Of a stretch of DNA of 44,677 bases, positions 15,456-23,480 are shown piece after piece (position 1 is the first letter of the stretch; every line of letters begins with the position of its first letter). Source of the stretch: Acidobacteriota bacterium. GTDB taxonomy: Bacteria; Acidobacteriota; UBA6911; RPQK01; JADFOI01. The notes beneath the pieces are model-generated. The model was not told the origin of the DNA. It worked only from the letters and a program-made list of their open reading frames with translations, and did not search any database. The position numbers and the translations under genes are program-made. The stretch is from positions 1-44,677 of the forward strand of contig JADFOI010000011.1 in the NCBI GenBank assembly GCA_022562935.1, in the 5' to 3' direction.

Positions 15456-17111
15456 ATGAATTCCCTACGGTACTCGACGATTTTGTTATGGATCGTCTCG
15501 GCACTGACACTGGCTGCTTGCAGTGGAGTCATGGGGGACGAGACCGCCTCGGAAAATGAGCTGGCTTGCCTGGCACTCACCAGCGTCCCCAATCTGACCC
15601 TGACTTCGGCTGAGTTGGTTCCTGCCACCGAGTCAACGCCTCAATACTGCTACGTCAAAGGACTTATTTCCCCGGCCATTGCCTATCATGTTCAGCTTCC
15701 TCTGCCTGAGAACTGGAATGGCCGATTCCTGCAATGGGGAGATGGGGGAAAGGACGGGGACCTGGATTTCGCCGATCATCGGTTGGCTGAAGGTTACGCC
15801 GTCGCCAATAGCAATACGGGTCACGATAATGGATCGGAGCCCGAATCATCCTTTGGCTTTGACAACCGGCAGGCTGAAATCGATTTCGGCTACCGGGCTG
15901 TGCATCTGACCGTTAATGCCGCCCAAACGGTTCTGAAGGAGTACTACGGCGAAGGTCCTGAGTATTCCTATTTCGAGGGTTGTTCGACCGGCGGCAAACA
16001 GGGCCTGACCGAAGCCCAGCGATACCCCTACGATTTTGACGGGATCGTGGCCGGGGCTCCCGTTTTTCACTATCAGGCAACCAATGTGAGTCATAACTTC
16101 ATGTTGCAAAAGGTATTCCGCAATAACTTCGAAGGGAACCTGGCCTTCGATAGCGATGGCAATGGCTTGCCCGATAGCCTGACCAAAATGAAGATGCTGG
16201 AGGAAGCGGTCCTGAACCAATGCGACGCCCAAGACGGGATTACAGACGGCGTGATCGATGACCCCTTGAGCTGCGATTTTGATGCCGAGAGGGATCTGGC
16301 TGCCATGATGTGCGCCGGGGATGTCAACGCCGACGATTGTTTCACCACAGCACAGCTGCAAACCATCCAGGATATTTACGCGGGTCCCTACGACAGCAAA
16401 GGAGTCTCCATCTTAAAAGGGAAAGCCTTCGGTTCGGAATGGGCCTGGGCCAACAGCAATATTCCCCATGAAGGAAATTCCCTGTTTCCGGTAAATTTAG
16501 GCTACATCCAGAACCACTTCAACTACATCTTTTACGAGAAGGATCCCGGTGTCCCGCCTCCGGATGTCACCGACCTCTCCTACAGTCCGGATAAGACTAG
16601 AACACCCCCTGAGTATGCCTGGTGGGAATTCGATGTGGACGATGTCACGGCAGGTCTGGGCGATTTGATGATGTCCATCACCGACGCGACCGACCCCGAT
16701 CTGACACGATTTCTCATTAAAAACGGTGGCAAGTTGATCCTCTACCACGGGTGGTGTGACACATCGCCTCCTCCTGAGCCCACCCTTGATTATTACCAGG
16801 ATGTGGTGAGCACCACCTTCGGGGGTAATCTGGAGGCCGCCAGAGATCGTGCCCGGCTCTTCATGGTGCCGGGGATGGGACACTGTCGCGGAGGACCCGG
16901 CCCCAACGCCTGGGACAAACTCCCCCCTCTGGTGGAGTGGGTGGAAAACGGAAATGCACCGGACTTCCTCGTCGCCACCCACAGTACAGATGGGGTGGTC
17001 GATAACGAGCGGCCCCTTTGTCCCTACCCGGAACGGGCCGTTTACACCGGTCCGGCCGGCGGGGCCAACGATCCCGCCAACTGGGTGGCAGGCAACTTTA
17101 CCTGCCAGTGA
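15456..17111 (+). CDS. Tannase/feruloyl esterase family lipoprotein
   Basis: The 551-aa product starts 3 bp after the synthetase stop with AAGGAGG in front. A lipoprotein signal ends ALTLAAC (Cys22), so it is likely anchored to a membrane and faces outward or into the periplasm. The alpha/beta hydrolase of the tannase/FaeB family shows its CS-D-HC motif: GCSTGG (Cys176-Ser177), HGWCD (Asp), and MGHC (His-Cys), which place a disulfide next to the catalytic triad. A calcium-binding lid segment is recognisable in DSDGNGLPDSL and DGITDGVIDDP. It should release hydroxycinnamates from plant esters such as chlorogenate or arabinoxylan, supplying the rest of the operon. Confidence 0.9.
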   Translation: MNSLRYSTILLWIVSALTLAACSGVMGDETASENELACLALTSVPNLTLTSAELVPATESTPQYCYVKGLISPAIAYHVQLPLPENWNGRFLQWGDGGKDGDLDFADHRLAEGYAVANSNTGHDNGSEPESSFGFDNRQAEIDFGYRAVHLTVNAAQTVLKEYYGEGPEYSYFEGCSTGGKQGLTEAQRYPYDFDGIVAGAPVFHYQATNVSHNFMLQKVFRNNFEGNLAFDSDGNGLPDSLTKMKMLEEAVLNQCDAQDGITDGVIDDPLSCDFDAERDLAAMMCAGDVNADDCFTTAQLQTIQDIYAGPYDSKGVSILKGKAFGSEWAWANSNIPHEGNSLFPVNLGYIQNHFNYIFYEKDPGVPPPDVTDLSYSPDKTRTPPEYAWWEFDVDDVTAGLGDLMMSITDATDPDLTRFLIKNGGKLILYHGWCDTSPPPEPTLDYYQDVVSTTFGGNLEAARDRARLFMVPGMGHCRGGPGPNAWDKLPPLVEWVENGNAPDFLVATHSTDGVVDNERPLCPYPERAVYTGPAGGANDPANWVAGNFTCQ

Positions 17112-17123
17112 TCCGGCTGGGAC

Positions 17124-19130
17124 TCAGTCCATTCTGTTCCCCGCCGCCTTTTGACGGAACTTCTGTGCGATCTCGACCAACGGACCGCCAAGGTGCTCCA
17201 CATCGTCATCCGAAAAATCATAGGCGGGTCCCACCGGCTGCACTCCAAAGTCTTTGGCCAGCGGAGCCTGAAGGACGATCACTTCACCACCCACCATAGT
17301 CATTAAGGGGTGGATCTTCAGGATGTCATCGACCGGAACGGTGAAGTAGTCTCGGTCAATGATCAGAAGATCGGCAAACTTACCCACTTCCAGTGAACCG
17401 AGCTGATCCGGTTTTCGCACATATTCGGCTGCCCAGGAAGAGAACATCTTCAAAGCCTGCACCCGGTCAATGCGCTCTTCAGGCTGCCAGACTTGTCCGT
17501 CGTACTTGCGGGTGACCGCCTGCCAGGCCATGAAAAAGGGAGGTTGAAAACGCTGGCTTCCCGGGTTTCTAGCGCCCGAACCCCAATGCTGGCCCACCAG
17601 CTTCACGCCTGAGTCGATCCAAGTCTTGAAGGGCAGTATAAAGTCGTTCATCTGAGGACCATAATCCTTGATCCAGTCGGGCGATTCGTCAATGATATCG
17701 GGGCCACAGCTCAGTATGATCCCGTAATCCTTTAATTTTTGGATGATCTCCGGGCTTTTTCCGATCAAACCACAGTGCTCTCCCGTCATCTGCAGCTGCC
17801 GGACCTCTTCCATGCTCCAGCCATTGACTGCCCGGGCTCGATCCACCATCTCAAAAAAGGAACGTGCGCTTTCACTGCCGCAGATGTGCACGCCTGCCAG
17901 CCTCCAACCTGCCTTCATGGCATTCTCCAGGGTATCCCAGTGCAGATCACCCGGTTTGGGACAGGTTTCCCGGGCCTTGATGTGGGCCGGAGCCTGAGTG
18001 TCGGGTCCCGTACACGATTCCGGATAAAAGGAATCCCAGCGCTCCGAGGCCACGCCGTCAATCCACAGGAAATCGTCTCCTATCCCCTGCAACACTCCGG
18101 TCCTCCGGTACATCTGACGGGTCTGCTGGGGATCGGTGGGCATGCGATGAACTTCATAGTGAGCATCCAAACGAATGGGCATCTGACCCAAACCGGCCAG
18201 GGTGGAGTATCCGCTCATGATCTTGGGAAACTGAATGCGGCTGGAAAAGGTGCTCACCCCGTTGGTGGCAAACTCCTCCGAAACCAGTTTGAGCGCCTGA
18301 GCCAAGGTGGTCAGAGGAAGCTTCTCCAGAAAAAGTTCCCAGGTTATGACCGACATCTCCTGGCTTCCCACCCATCCGATCTCGGGAATGTTCTCTCCAA
18401 TGACATCCCCATGCATGGTCTCGTGAATGGAGTCCGAGTAGCCGGGGAAGAACTCATTCAAGACCTCCAGCGCCTTGGAATTGATGTTGCCCCTCAAGCC
18501 GGGCCTCATCAGCACCGGATTCTCCGGTGCCCACAGATCGAGCGTCCTGCGATTGGTCAAACGCCGGGTCATCCCCCAAAACTGCAGCTGCGAAGGCGCC
18601 TCAGGATGACGCTCCATTTCCAGCACCACCCAATCTCCGGGATGGACCTTCTTGACGGCTTCCCGGATGGTGTCGCGCATAATGGCCTGGGTTTTTTCCA
18701 AATCCAGGTCGGCCTGAGCTCTCACGATGATCCCCTTGGGAGGGTAGGTGAAGCCAAACCGGTCCAAAAAGCGAACGGCTCCCCCGTAGATATGGCTGTG
18801 AGGCTCAACAATGCCCGGAAGCAGGGTTCTTCCTTTCAGGTCAAACACCCGGGTGTCCGGTCCTGCCATCGGTCTGATCTCGGCATCGCTCCCCAGCTTC
18901 ATGATCTTGTCACCCTTGACCGCGATGGCCTGGTAGATACTTCCCACCTGGGTGGAGGTGGATTTATCGTCCATGCTCACCACCTTGCCATTGACAAAGA
19001 GGGTGTCGGCATAGCCCCACCTGGCCACCTCGGGAGGCAACTGCTGGGCAAAAGAAGCCATTCCTTCAAAGAAGAGGAACAGGGCCAGGATGGCCATAAA
19101 ATATCCACCAACCCATCGATCGCTACTCAT
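17124..19130 (-). CDS. Exported amidohydrolase (amidohydrolase_3/YtcJ-like), divergent paralog 3
   Basis: The 668-aa protein starts at ATG 19130 behind AAAGGAGG, with a signal peptide (hydrophobic from about residue 10 to 27). It shares the N-terminal YADTLFVNGKVVSMDD, PGIVEPHSH metal site, GVH and GEHCGL histidines and the C-terminal QLGSLEVGKFADL strand with paralogs 1 and 2. In the segment where those have GND or GLD it reads GQHWGSGARN, so the usual barrel-end Asp appears to be missing. It is convergent with the feruloyl esterase gene (12-bp gap). The substrate is unknown and may differ from that of the other two. Confidence 0.83.
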   Translation of the reverse strand: MSSDRWVGGYFMAILALFLFFEGMASFAQQLPPEVARWGYADTLFVNGKVVSMDDKSTSTQVGSIYQAIAVKGDKIMKLGSDAEIRPMAGPDTRVFDLKGRTLLPGIVEPHSHIYGGAVRFLDRFGFTYPPKGIIVRAQADLDLEKTQAIMRDTIREAVKKVHPGDWVVLEMERHPEAPSQLQFWGMTRRLTNRRTLDLWAPENPVLMRPGLRGNINSKALEVLNEFFPGYSDSIHETMHGDVIGENIPEIGWVGSQEMSVITWELFLEKLPLTTLAQALKLVSEEFATNGVSTFSSRIQFPKIMSGYSTLAGLGQMPIRLDAHYEVHRMPTDPQQTRQMYRRTGVLQGIGDDFLWIDGVASERWDSFYPESCTGPDTQAPAHIKARETCPKPGDLHWDTLENAMKAGWRLAGVHICGSESARSFFEMVDRARAVNGWSMEEVRQLQMTGEHCGLIGKSPEIIQKLKDYGIILSCGPDIIDESPDWIKDYGPQMNDFILPFKTWIDSGVKLVGQHWGSGARNPGSQRFQPPFFMAWQAVTRKYDGQVWQPEERIDRVQALKMFSSWAAEYVRKPDQLGSLEVGKFADLLIIDRDYFTVPVDDILKIHPLMTMVGGEVIVLQAPLAKDFGVQPVGPAYDFSDDDVEHLGGPLVEIAQKFRQKAAGNRMD

Positions 19131-19257
19131 AAAACCTCCTTTATGCTGGATTGAAGTCGCAAAAATCACTCTTATCCTAATACCGCTGCCAGGGAAAAGT
19201 CTAAGAATTTTTAGAGTCACAGAAGGACTCCGTCGAGAGTGCCCAAGCGGGATCGCG

Positions 19258-21564
19258 TTACTGTTTCAGGCGCAGGCTGTTGGTGACCACGGTAACGCTG
19301 CTGAAAGCCATGGCCAAGGCAGCCAGGATGGGATGTAAAGAACGAAGCGCGCCAGGCAAAGCTGGGAAAGGATAAAGGACACCCGCCGCCACAGGGATAA
19401 GGACCACGTTGTAGAAAAAGGCCCAGAAGAGGTTCTGCTTAATGGTCCGCAGGGTGGCCTTACTCAGTGCTATAGCCTGGGGGACAGAGCGAAGATCCCC
19501 TCGCATCAAAGTAACGTCTGCTGTCTCCATAGCCACGTCGGTACCCGTACCGATGGCGATTCCCACGTCGGCCTGAGCCAAAGCCGGGGCATCATTGATG
19601 CCATCTCCCACCATCCCCACCAATCCCCTGCTCTCAGTTTGCAGCTTCTGAATCTGGGCCGCCTTTTCACCGGGAAGCACCTCGGACAAGACCCGATCGA
19701 TCCCCACTTGCTCAGCAATCTTCCGGGCTGTGGCGGCGTTGTCGCCGGTCATCATGATCACCGTCAGGCCCAGTTCATGCATCTGATCAACCGCATCCTT
19801 AGAGCCTGGTTTTAGGGTATCGGCAATGCCGATGAGACCCACAGCTTCACCATCAACGGCCACCCAGACCACGGTTTTTGCTTCCGATTGCAAGCGCTCC
19901 GCTTCAGCCTCAAGCCCCTCGAGTGGAACCGAGCCTTCCTTCATCATCTTGGCATTACCCAGGGCCACGCGGTGTCCTTCAACACGCGCCATCACCCCCT
20001 GGCCCGTCTGAGCTTCAAATCCTTCGGGTTGGGCTAACCGCAGTTCGCGTTCCCGGGCGGCCCGGACAATGGCTTCTCCCAGGGGATGTTCGCTTCCCGC
20101 TTCCACCGAAGCGGCCAGGTACAGCAACCGGTGCGAAGAGTCTGAGGAATCGGAAACAGCCGTGTCCGCTCCATTTTTCAGCTTCTGGTCTTTGACCCAG
20201 ATATCGGTGACCGAGGGTTCTCCCAGAGTGAGCGTCCCGGTCTTATCCAGCACGACCACCTCGAGCGAATGGGCCTGCTCCAGGGCCTGACTGTTTTTAA
20301 AGAGAATGCCCTGTTGGGCTCCCCGACCCGTGGCCACCATGATTGCGGTCGGCGTGGCCAGTCCCAGAGCGCAGGGGCAGGCGATCACCAGAACGGCCAC
20401 CATCCGAATCATGGCAGCGGTCAAACCCAGGTCCACGACAACCCACCAAATCAGGAAGGTGACCAGGGCGATAAGAAGCACGATGGGCACAAAGACACCG
20501 GCTACCTGATCGGCAAGGCGCTGAATGGGCGCCCGGCTTCCTTGAGCCTCTTCCACCAGACGGATAATCTGTGCCAAGGCCGTTTCGGCACCCACCTTCC
20601 TGGCCTCGAATTGAAGTCTTCCCTGCTTGTTGATGGAACCGCCGATGACCTCATCTCCCGTCTGCTTGGTGACGGGGAGACTCTCCCCGGTCATCATACT
20701 CTCGTCCACCGCAGATCGTCCTTCGAGGACCAGGCCATCCACGGGAATCTTCTCTCCCGGCCGGACCACGACAATGTCCCCTACGGCTACTTCGGAAATA
20801 GGAATGTCGATTTCCTGGTGGTCTCTCAGCACACGGGCCGTCTTGGGGCGCAGACCCATGAGTTTCTTGATGGCCGCACTGGTCTTGCCTTTAGCCCGAA
20901 CTTCCAACAGTTTTCCCAGTTTGATCAAGGTGATGATCACGGCAGCCGTTTCATAGTAAACATGGGTTCCCAGAGCGGAACTGCCCAAGATCAGGGCAAC
21001 GGTGACCGGGATGCTGTAGAAATAGGCGGCTGAGGAGCCCATCACGATCAACACATCCATGTTGGCTGTGCGGTTGCGAAGGGCTTTGAAAGCACCGACG
21101 TAGTAGTCCCAACCCACGTAAAATTGTACCGGGGTGGCCAAAAGCAGCATCAGCCCATTCACCCATGAGGCATCAGCCCAGGCCCCGAGTAATCCAAAAT
21201 CGCGTGTCATGCTCAGGAGAAACAGGGGCAGGGAAAAGGCCAAACCGATCCAGAACTTGTAAGTCTGGGTCTGAATCTCAGCCTGGCGGGCAGCTCGTTC
21301 TCTATCTTCCAGCCCATCCGGTCCGCTCTCTGTCACGGAGTAGCCAATCTTCTCAATCGCTTCCACCAGGTCGCGCCGGCTGACTTGAGAAGGGTCGTAC
21401 TCGACCCGAGCCTTCTCGGTGGCAAAATTGACCGTCGCCCCCACCACTCCCGCTACCTTCTTTTCCAGGGTTCGCTGGATGGTGGCGGCACAGTTGGCAC
21501 AGGTCATCCCGGTGATGGGTAAAGTGATCTGTTTCTGATCAGCTACTTCCTGGGCGGACTTCAT
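19258..21564 (-). CDS. copA: Copper-exporting P1B-type ATPase
   Basis: The 768-aa Cu(I) efflux pump of the inner membrane carries one N-terminal heavy-metal domain with GMTCANC (CxxC at 22 and 25), then TM segments, TGE (MTGESLP), the Cu(I) transport motif CPC (396-398), the phosphorylation site DKTGTLT (Asp440), HP (SEHPLG) and [16 protein letters not shown]. All are intact. ATG 21564 is used because the HMA domain starts right after it; it lies 8 bp after the copZ stop. A GGAGGA sits 15 nt upstream, rather far, so translation may be coupled to copZ. It is the last gene of the csoR-copZ-copA operon. Confidence 0.95.
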   Translation of the reverse strand: MKSAQEVADQKQITLPITGMTCANCAATIQRTLEKKVAGVVGATVNFATEKARVEYDPSQVSRRDLVEAIEKIGYSVTESGPDGLEDRERAARQAEIQTQTYKFWIGLAFSLPLFLLSMTRDFGLLGAWADASWVNGLMLLLATPVQFYVGWDYYVGAFKALRNRTANMDVLIVMGSSAAYFYSIPVTVALILGSSALGTHVYYETAAVIITLIKLGKLLEVRAKGKTSAAIKKLMGLRPKTARVLRDHQEIDIPISEVAVGDIVVVRPGEKIPVDGLVLEGRSAVDESMMTGESLPVTKQTGDEVIGGSINKQGRLQFEARKVGAETALAQIIRLVEEAQGSRAPIQRLADQVAGVFVPIVLLIALVTFLIWWVVVDLGLTAAMIRMVAVLVIACPCALGLATPTAIMVATGRGAQQGILFKNSQALEQAHSLEVVVLDKTGTLTLGEPSVTDIWVKDQKLKNGADTAVSDSSDSSHRLLYLAASVEAGSEHPLGEAIVRAARERELRLAQPEGFEAQTGQGVMARVEGHRVALGNAKMMKEGSVPLEGLEAEAERLQSEAKTVVWVAVDGEAVGLIGIADTLKPGSKDAVDQMHELGLTVIMMTGDNAATARKIAEQVGIDRVLSEVLPGEKAAQIQKLQTESRGLVGMVGDGINDAPALAQADVGIAIGTGTDVAMETADVTLMRGDLRSVPQAIALSKATLRTIKQNLFWAFFYNVVLIPVAAGVLYPFPALPGALRSLHPILAALAMAFSSVTVVTNSLRLKQ

Positions 21565-21572
21565 CGGACGGT

Positions 21573-21785
21573 TTACTGATCCTCCGGCGGATAATGGATC
21601 TCCTCCAGCAAATGACGAACTTGCTCCCAACTCAAGGAGGTTCCATCCCACTCGACAGTGACCCCCTGGGTTTGAGGGTCGGCCTGAACTGAAGCGACGC
21701 CCTCAAGTTCGCTCAATTCCCGTTCAATGGTCTTCACGCAGTGATCGCAGGTAATATTGGGCACCCGGAATGTCTTCGTTTCCAT
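21573..21785 (-). CDS. copZ: Copper chaperone, HMA domain protein (CopZ-like)
   Basis: This 70-aa single heavy-metal-associated domain has [13 protein letters not shown] with the CxxC Cu(I) site at residues 13 and 16. The normal size for CopZ is about 70 aa. It starts at ATG 21785 behind GGAAGAAG and would hand Cu(I) to CopA and to the CsoR sensor in the cytoplasm. It lies between csoR and copA. The 66-bp gap to csoR is mostly filled by dispersed-element copy C. Confidence 0.9.
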   Translation of the reverse strand: METKTFRVPNITCDHCVKTIERELSELEGVASVQADPQTQGVTVEWDGTSLSWEQVRHLLEEIHYPPEDQ

Positions 21786-21806
21786 ATCTTCTTCCTTTCC
21801 CTTTTA

Positions 21807-21851
21807 GTGTCTCGCTCCATAAATACGGCCACGTTTGTGGCAGCGGGGCAC
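21807..21851 (+). repeat. Near-palindromic dispersed element, copy C
   Basis: This 45-bp copy begins GTGTCTCGCTCCATAAATAC and ends TGGCAGCGGGGCAC. The four-base loop between the two central CG pairs reads GCCA here and ATGA in copies A and B, while both flanking CG pairs are kept, so the paired positions are conserved better than the loop. It abuts the csoR stop codon (21852-21854) inside the csoR-copZ transcript, antisense to the genes. Confidence 0.8.
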
Positions 21852-22130
21852 TTAGCGTTTTCCTGCCCTCTTGAAGACGTTCAGAATCTCCCCAATGACC
21901 CGCTCCCGCTCATCGGGGTCGTCTCCTCGAATGGCGGTGGTGGCACAGGTGTGCAGGTGCCGGTCCAGAACCCGGCTGTTCACTTTGTCCAGGGCCCGTT
22001 GTACGGCCACGATCTGGTTCAGGATATCCACGCAATACTGGTCACTTTCCACCATGCGAGCGATGCCGCCCACGTGCCCTTCAATGCTCCTGAGCCGTTT
22101 CAAGATATCGGATGTGACGTCTCGACTCAT
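21852..22130 (-). CDS. csoR: Copper-sensing repressor, CsoR family
   Basis: The 92-aa all-helical repressor has the full Cu(I) ligand set Cys33, His58 and Cys62. Its spacing is identical to the Cys36/His61/Cys65 set of the M. tuberculosis CsoR. Typical blocks are RLRSIEGHVGGIARMVESDQYCVDILNQI and HLHTC. Without copper it should bind the G/C-tract dyad just upstream and block the operon; Cu(I) releases it. The start is ATG 22130, preceded by AGGAGG. First gene of csoR-copZ-copA. Confidence 0.93.
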   Translation of the reverse strand: MSRDVTSDILKRLRSIEGHVGGIARMVESDQYCVDILNQIVAVQRALDKVNSRVLDRHLHTCATTAIRGDDPDERERVIGEILNVFKRAGKR

Positions 22131-22138
22131 GGTCCTCC

Positions 22139-22166
22139 TAGCCCCACACCCCCTGGGGGGGGGCTA
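22139..22166 (-). promoter_or_regulatory. Putative CsoR operator
   Basis: TAGCCCC ... CCCCCTGGGGG ... GGGGCTA forms a G/C-tract dyad with TA at both ends, the typical shape of CsoR/RcnR-family operators. It lies between the -10 box (22178-22183) and the csoR start codon, overlapping the likely transcription start and the leader, where a bound repressor would block transcription of the whole copper operon. Confidence 0.6.
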
Positions 22167-22177
22167 TACTGTATCCA

Positions 22178-22207
22178 ATATTAGGATCCTCACCCCCCCA
22201 TTGTCAA
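22178..22207 (-). promoter_or_regulatory. Sigma70-type promoter of csoR-copZ-copA
   Basis: On the minus strand a perfect TTGACA (22207-22202) is separated by 18 bp from TAATAT (22183-22178). A G-run fills part of the spacer. Start site expected near 22170, next to the operator. Confidence 0.6.
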
Positions 22208-22524
22208 CGGGTGTCGCCATTTTTGACCCCGAGACCACTGACCCAAAGAAATGAAAGCTGATTTTCAGGGTAAATTGGCGGTGGGCACATCCTGAGTCGT
22301 TGGGTTATGAGCCTACACGCGTGTTGTCCCGTCTTTTCTGCTCGATCACGTACGTCCTTCTTGTTGCCTGGTGTTTCCTGTTGTTCGGGCGATTCTGTGG
22401 TAGAAATGTGGTAGAAAATCCGATGTGGATGACCACACCGTCCCATGGCAGGCAGAATGGATGGGACGCGCTTACCTACTACGGCTCAAGGTTCATCCGT
22501 AGTAGCAGGTCGTTGCGGTGATCG
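22208..22524. other. Non-coding stretch with tandem repeat and inverted repeat, possible island edge
   Basis: No credible gene lies here. Two perfect tandem copies of TGTGGTAGAAA occupy 22396-22406 and 22407-22417. A 9-bp inverted repeat CTACTACGG (22476-22484) and CCGTAGTAG (22497-22505) with a 12-nt spacer lies just beyond the DUF4440 gene stop; no T-run follows on the minus strand. These signals sit where the copper operon gives way to the accessory pair and may mark the edge of an insertion, but no integrase or transposase gene is present. Confidence 0.4.
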
Positions 22525-23034
22525 TCAGGAAGCCGGAGGCAAAAGGGGAGTATTCTGAGTCGAAACAATGAGCCATCGGCCCTCCCGTTTCAACATGACA
22601 TGTTTAAGCCTGTGCCGCATCGATCCATCGGGCCAGATACGTGGGAGTCGTCTGGGGAGCCTCTCGAAGTTCCGAATATAGAAATCGGTGTCCACAACAG
22701 CGGCGTCTGGACCCAGCCACCGCACCCGTCTCAACCGGGACTCCACATCGCTTCCCTTGAAAGTCGTGGGGAGGATCTCCGAGTGGTGCTCCTCGATGGC
22801 TTGGCGGCCGTCAAAGACCGTGCCGAGAATGTTGATGAACTCCCCATCTTCCGTGTAGTGCGCAGCCCAGCCCTTGCCATCGCCTCGATTCCATGCGTCA
22901 TCCAAAGCTTGGATGACCGTCCGAATCGCGTCCTCCTCCGCCTGTGTTACTACTTGTTGCGCCCGCGCGGGAATGGTCATGCAGGAAATCACCGCGAAGA
23001 CGAGACACGCGACTCTGATCGTCTGTACCCTCAT
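22525..23034 (-). CDS. Secreted SnoaL/DUF4440-like (SgcJ/EcaC family) protein
   Basis: 169 aa with a signal peptide (MRVQTIRVACLVFAVISCMTI up to the ARAQ cleavage site). The mature part has the NTF2-like cone fold typical of this family: AIRTVIQALDDAWNRGDGKGWAAHYTEDGEFINILG, VDTDF, and a C-terminal GRWLIVSTQNTP strand. Function of the family is open (small-molecule binding or isomerase-like). It is divergent from the beta-lactamase-family gene, with 482 bp between, and its start is preceded by one copy of a 67-bp element also found before that gene. Confidence 0.8.
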   Translation of the reverse strand: MRVQTIRVACLVFAVISCMTIPARAQQVVTQAEEDAIRTVIQALDDAWNRGDGKGWAAHYTEDGEFINILGTVFDGRQAIEEHHSEILPTTFKGSDVESRLRRVRWLGPDAAVVDTDFYIRNFERLPRRLPRIWPDGSMRHRLKHVMLKREGRWLIVSTQNTPLLPPAS

Positions 23035-23072
23035 GTTTTAACTCCCGAGCCCAAGTCGGGTTTGCTCCAGCG

Positions 23073-23140
23073 GCTTAACAATGTTTATGCTGATCAGTAT
23101 AATATCCCGCTTGTCCGCATAGAACGCAAGCTGAAATAGG
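23073..23140 (-). promoter_or_regulatory. 67-bp upstream element, copy R1 (before the DUF4440 gene)
   Basis: Read toward the DUF4440 gene it runs CCTATTTCAGCTTGCG ... TATGCGGACAAGC ... TATTATACTGATCAGCATAA ... ATTGTTAAG. About 57 of 68 aligned positions match copy R2 in the same orientation relative to its gene. It contains the palindromic core TATACTGATCAGCATA and TTGCGT/TATTAT boxes 19 bp apart that could be a promoter. It is 39 bp from the start codon. Confidence 0.6.
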
Positions 23141-23297
23141 AAACTAAGGGAGATCAGGCCGCGGGGTCATATAGAAACTCCAATGCGGGCAGGAAGACGT
23201 TTGGCCAGTATCAGCCCGTCCGGCGGCCATATATTTAAAAAATAAGTTTCGGGACGATTCTACCCACCATACTGAAGACCGATCTTGATTTAGGGTC

Positions 23298-23316
23298 TTT
23301 GGGTGAGGAACCCAAA
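23298..23316 (+). repeat. Hairpin repeat TTTGGGTGAGGAACCCAAA, copy 1
   Basis: A 7-bp stem (TTTGGGT/ACCCAAA) with loop GAGGA. The same 18-base sequence occurs again at 24856-24873, just after the beta-lactamase-family gene. The two copies are direct repeats about 1,558 bp apart that bracket that gene and its upstream element. Confidence 0.6.
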
Positions 23317-23380
23317 GGCTAGTCCACAGGCGCAGCTAGATCTCCTCTCTGGCAATGAAGACGTTGAGGGAGAACTTTCT

Positions 23381-23447
23381 CCTATTTCTGCTTGCATCTT
23401 ATGCGGACAACCCGGATATTGTATTGATCAGCATAAACCATTGTTAG
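23381..23447 (+). promoter_or_regulatory. 67-bp upstream element, copy R2 (before the beta-lactamase-family gene)
   Basis: Reads CCTATTTCTGCTTGCAT ... TATGCGGACAACCCGG ... TATTGTATTGATCAGCATAA ... ATTGTTAGA. It is inverted relative to R1 on the chromosome but has the same direction relative to its own gene, ending 69 bp before the ATG. TTGCAT and TATTGT are 19 bp apart. GATCAGCATAAAC is fully conserved between copies. Confidence 0.6.
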
Positions 23448-23480
23448 ACAGACAGCCGTCAGGACTGTCTTCTTCGCTTC

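Noticed and set aside
17739-19154. Open frame of 471 codons on the plus strand opposite amidohydrolase 3
   Set aside because: The minus strand encodes an intact enzyme with signal peptide and metal-site motifs; the opposite frame is a composition effect.
22285-22310. Sequence resembling a tRNA-Met anticodon arm (CTCATAACCC on the minus strand)
   Set aside because: No acceptor stem, D arm or T arm can be built around it, so it is neither a tRNA gene nor a convincing att remnant.
22476-22505. CTACTACGG inverted repeat as an intrinsic terminator of the DUF4440 gene
   Set aside because: There is no T-run on the minus strand after the stem; listed instead as an unexplained inverted repeat.
23073-23447. 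R1 and R2 as true integron attC sites
   Set aside because: They share a GTTRRRY-like end, but no matching RYYYAAC partner at the other end, no typical L boxes and no integron integrase are visible. Kept only as an alternative idea.
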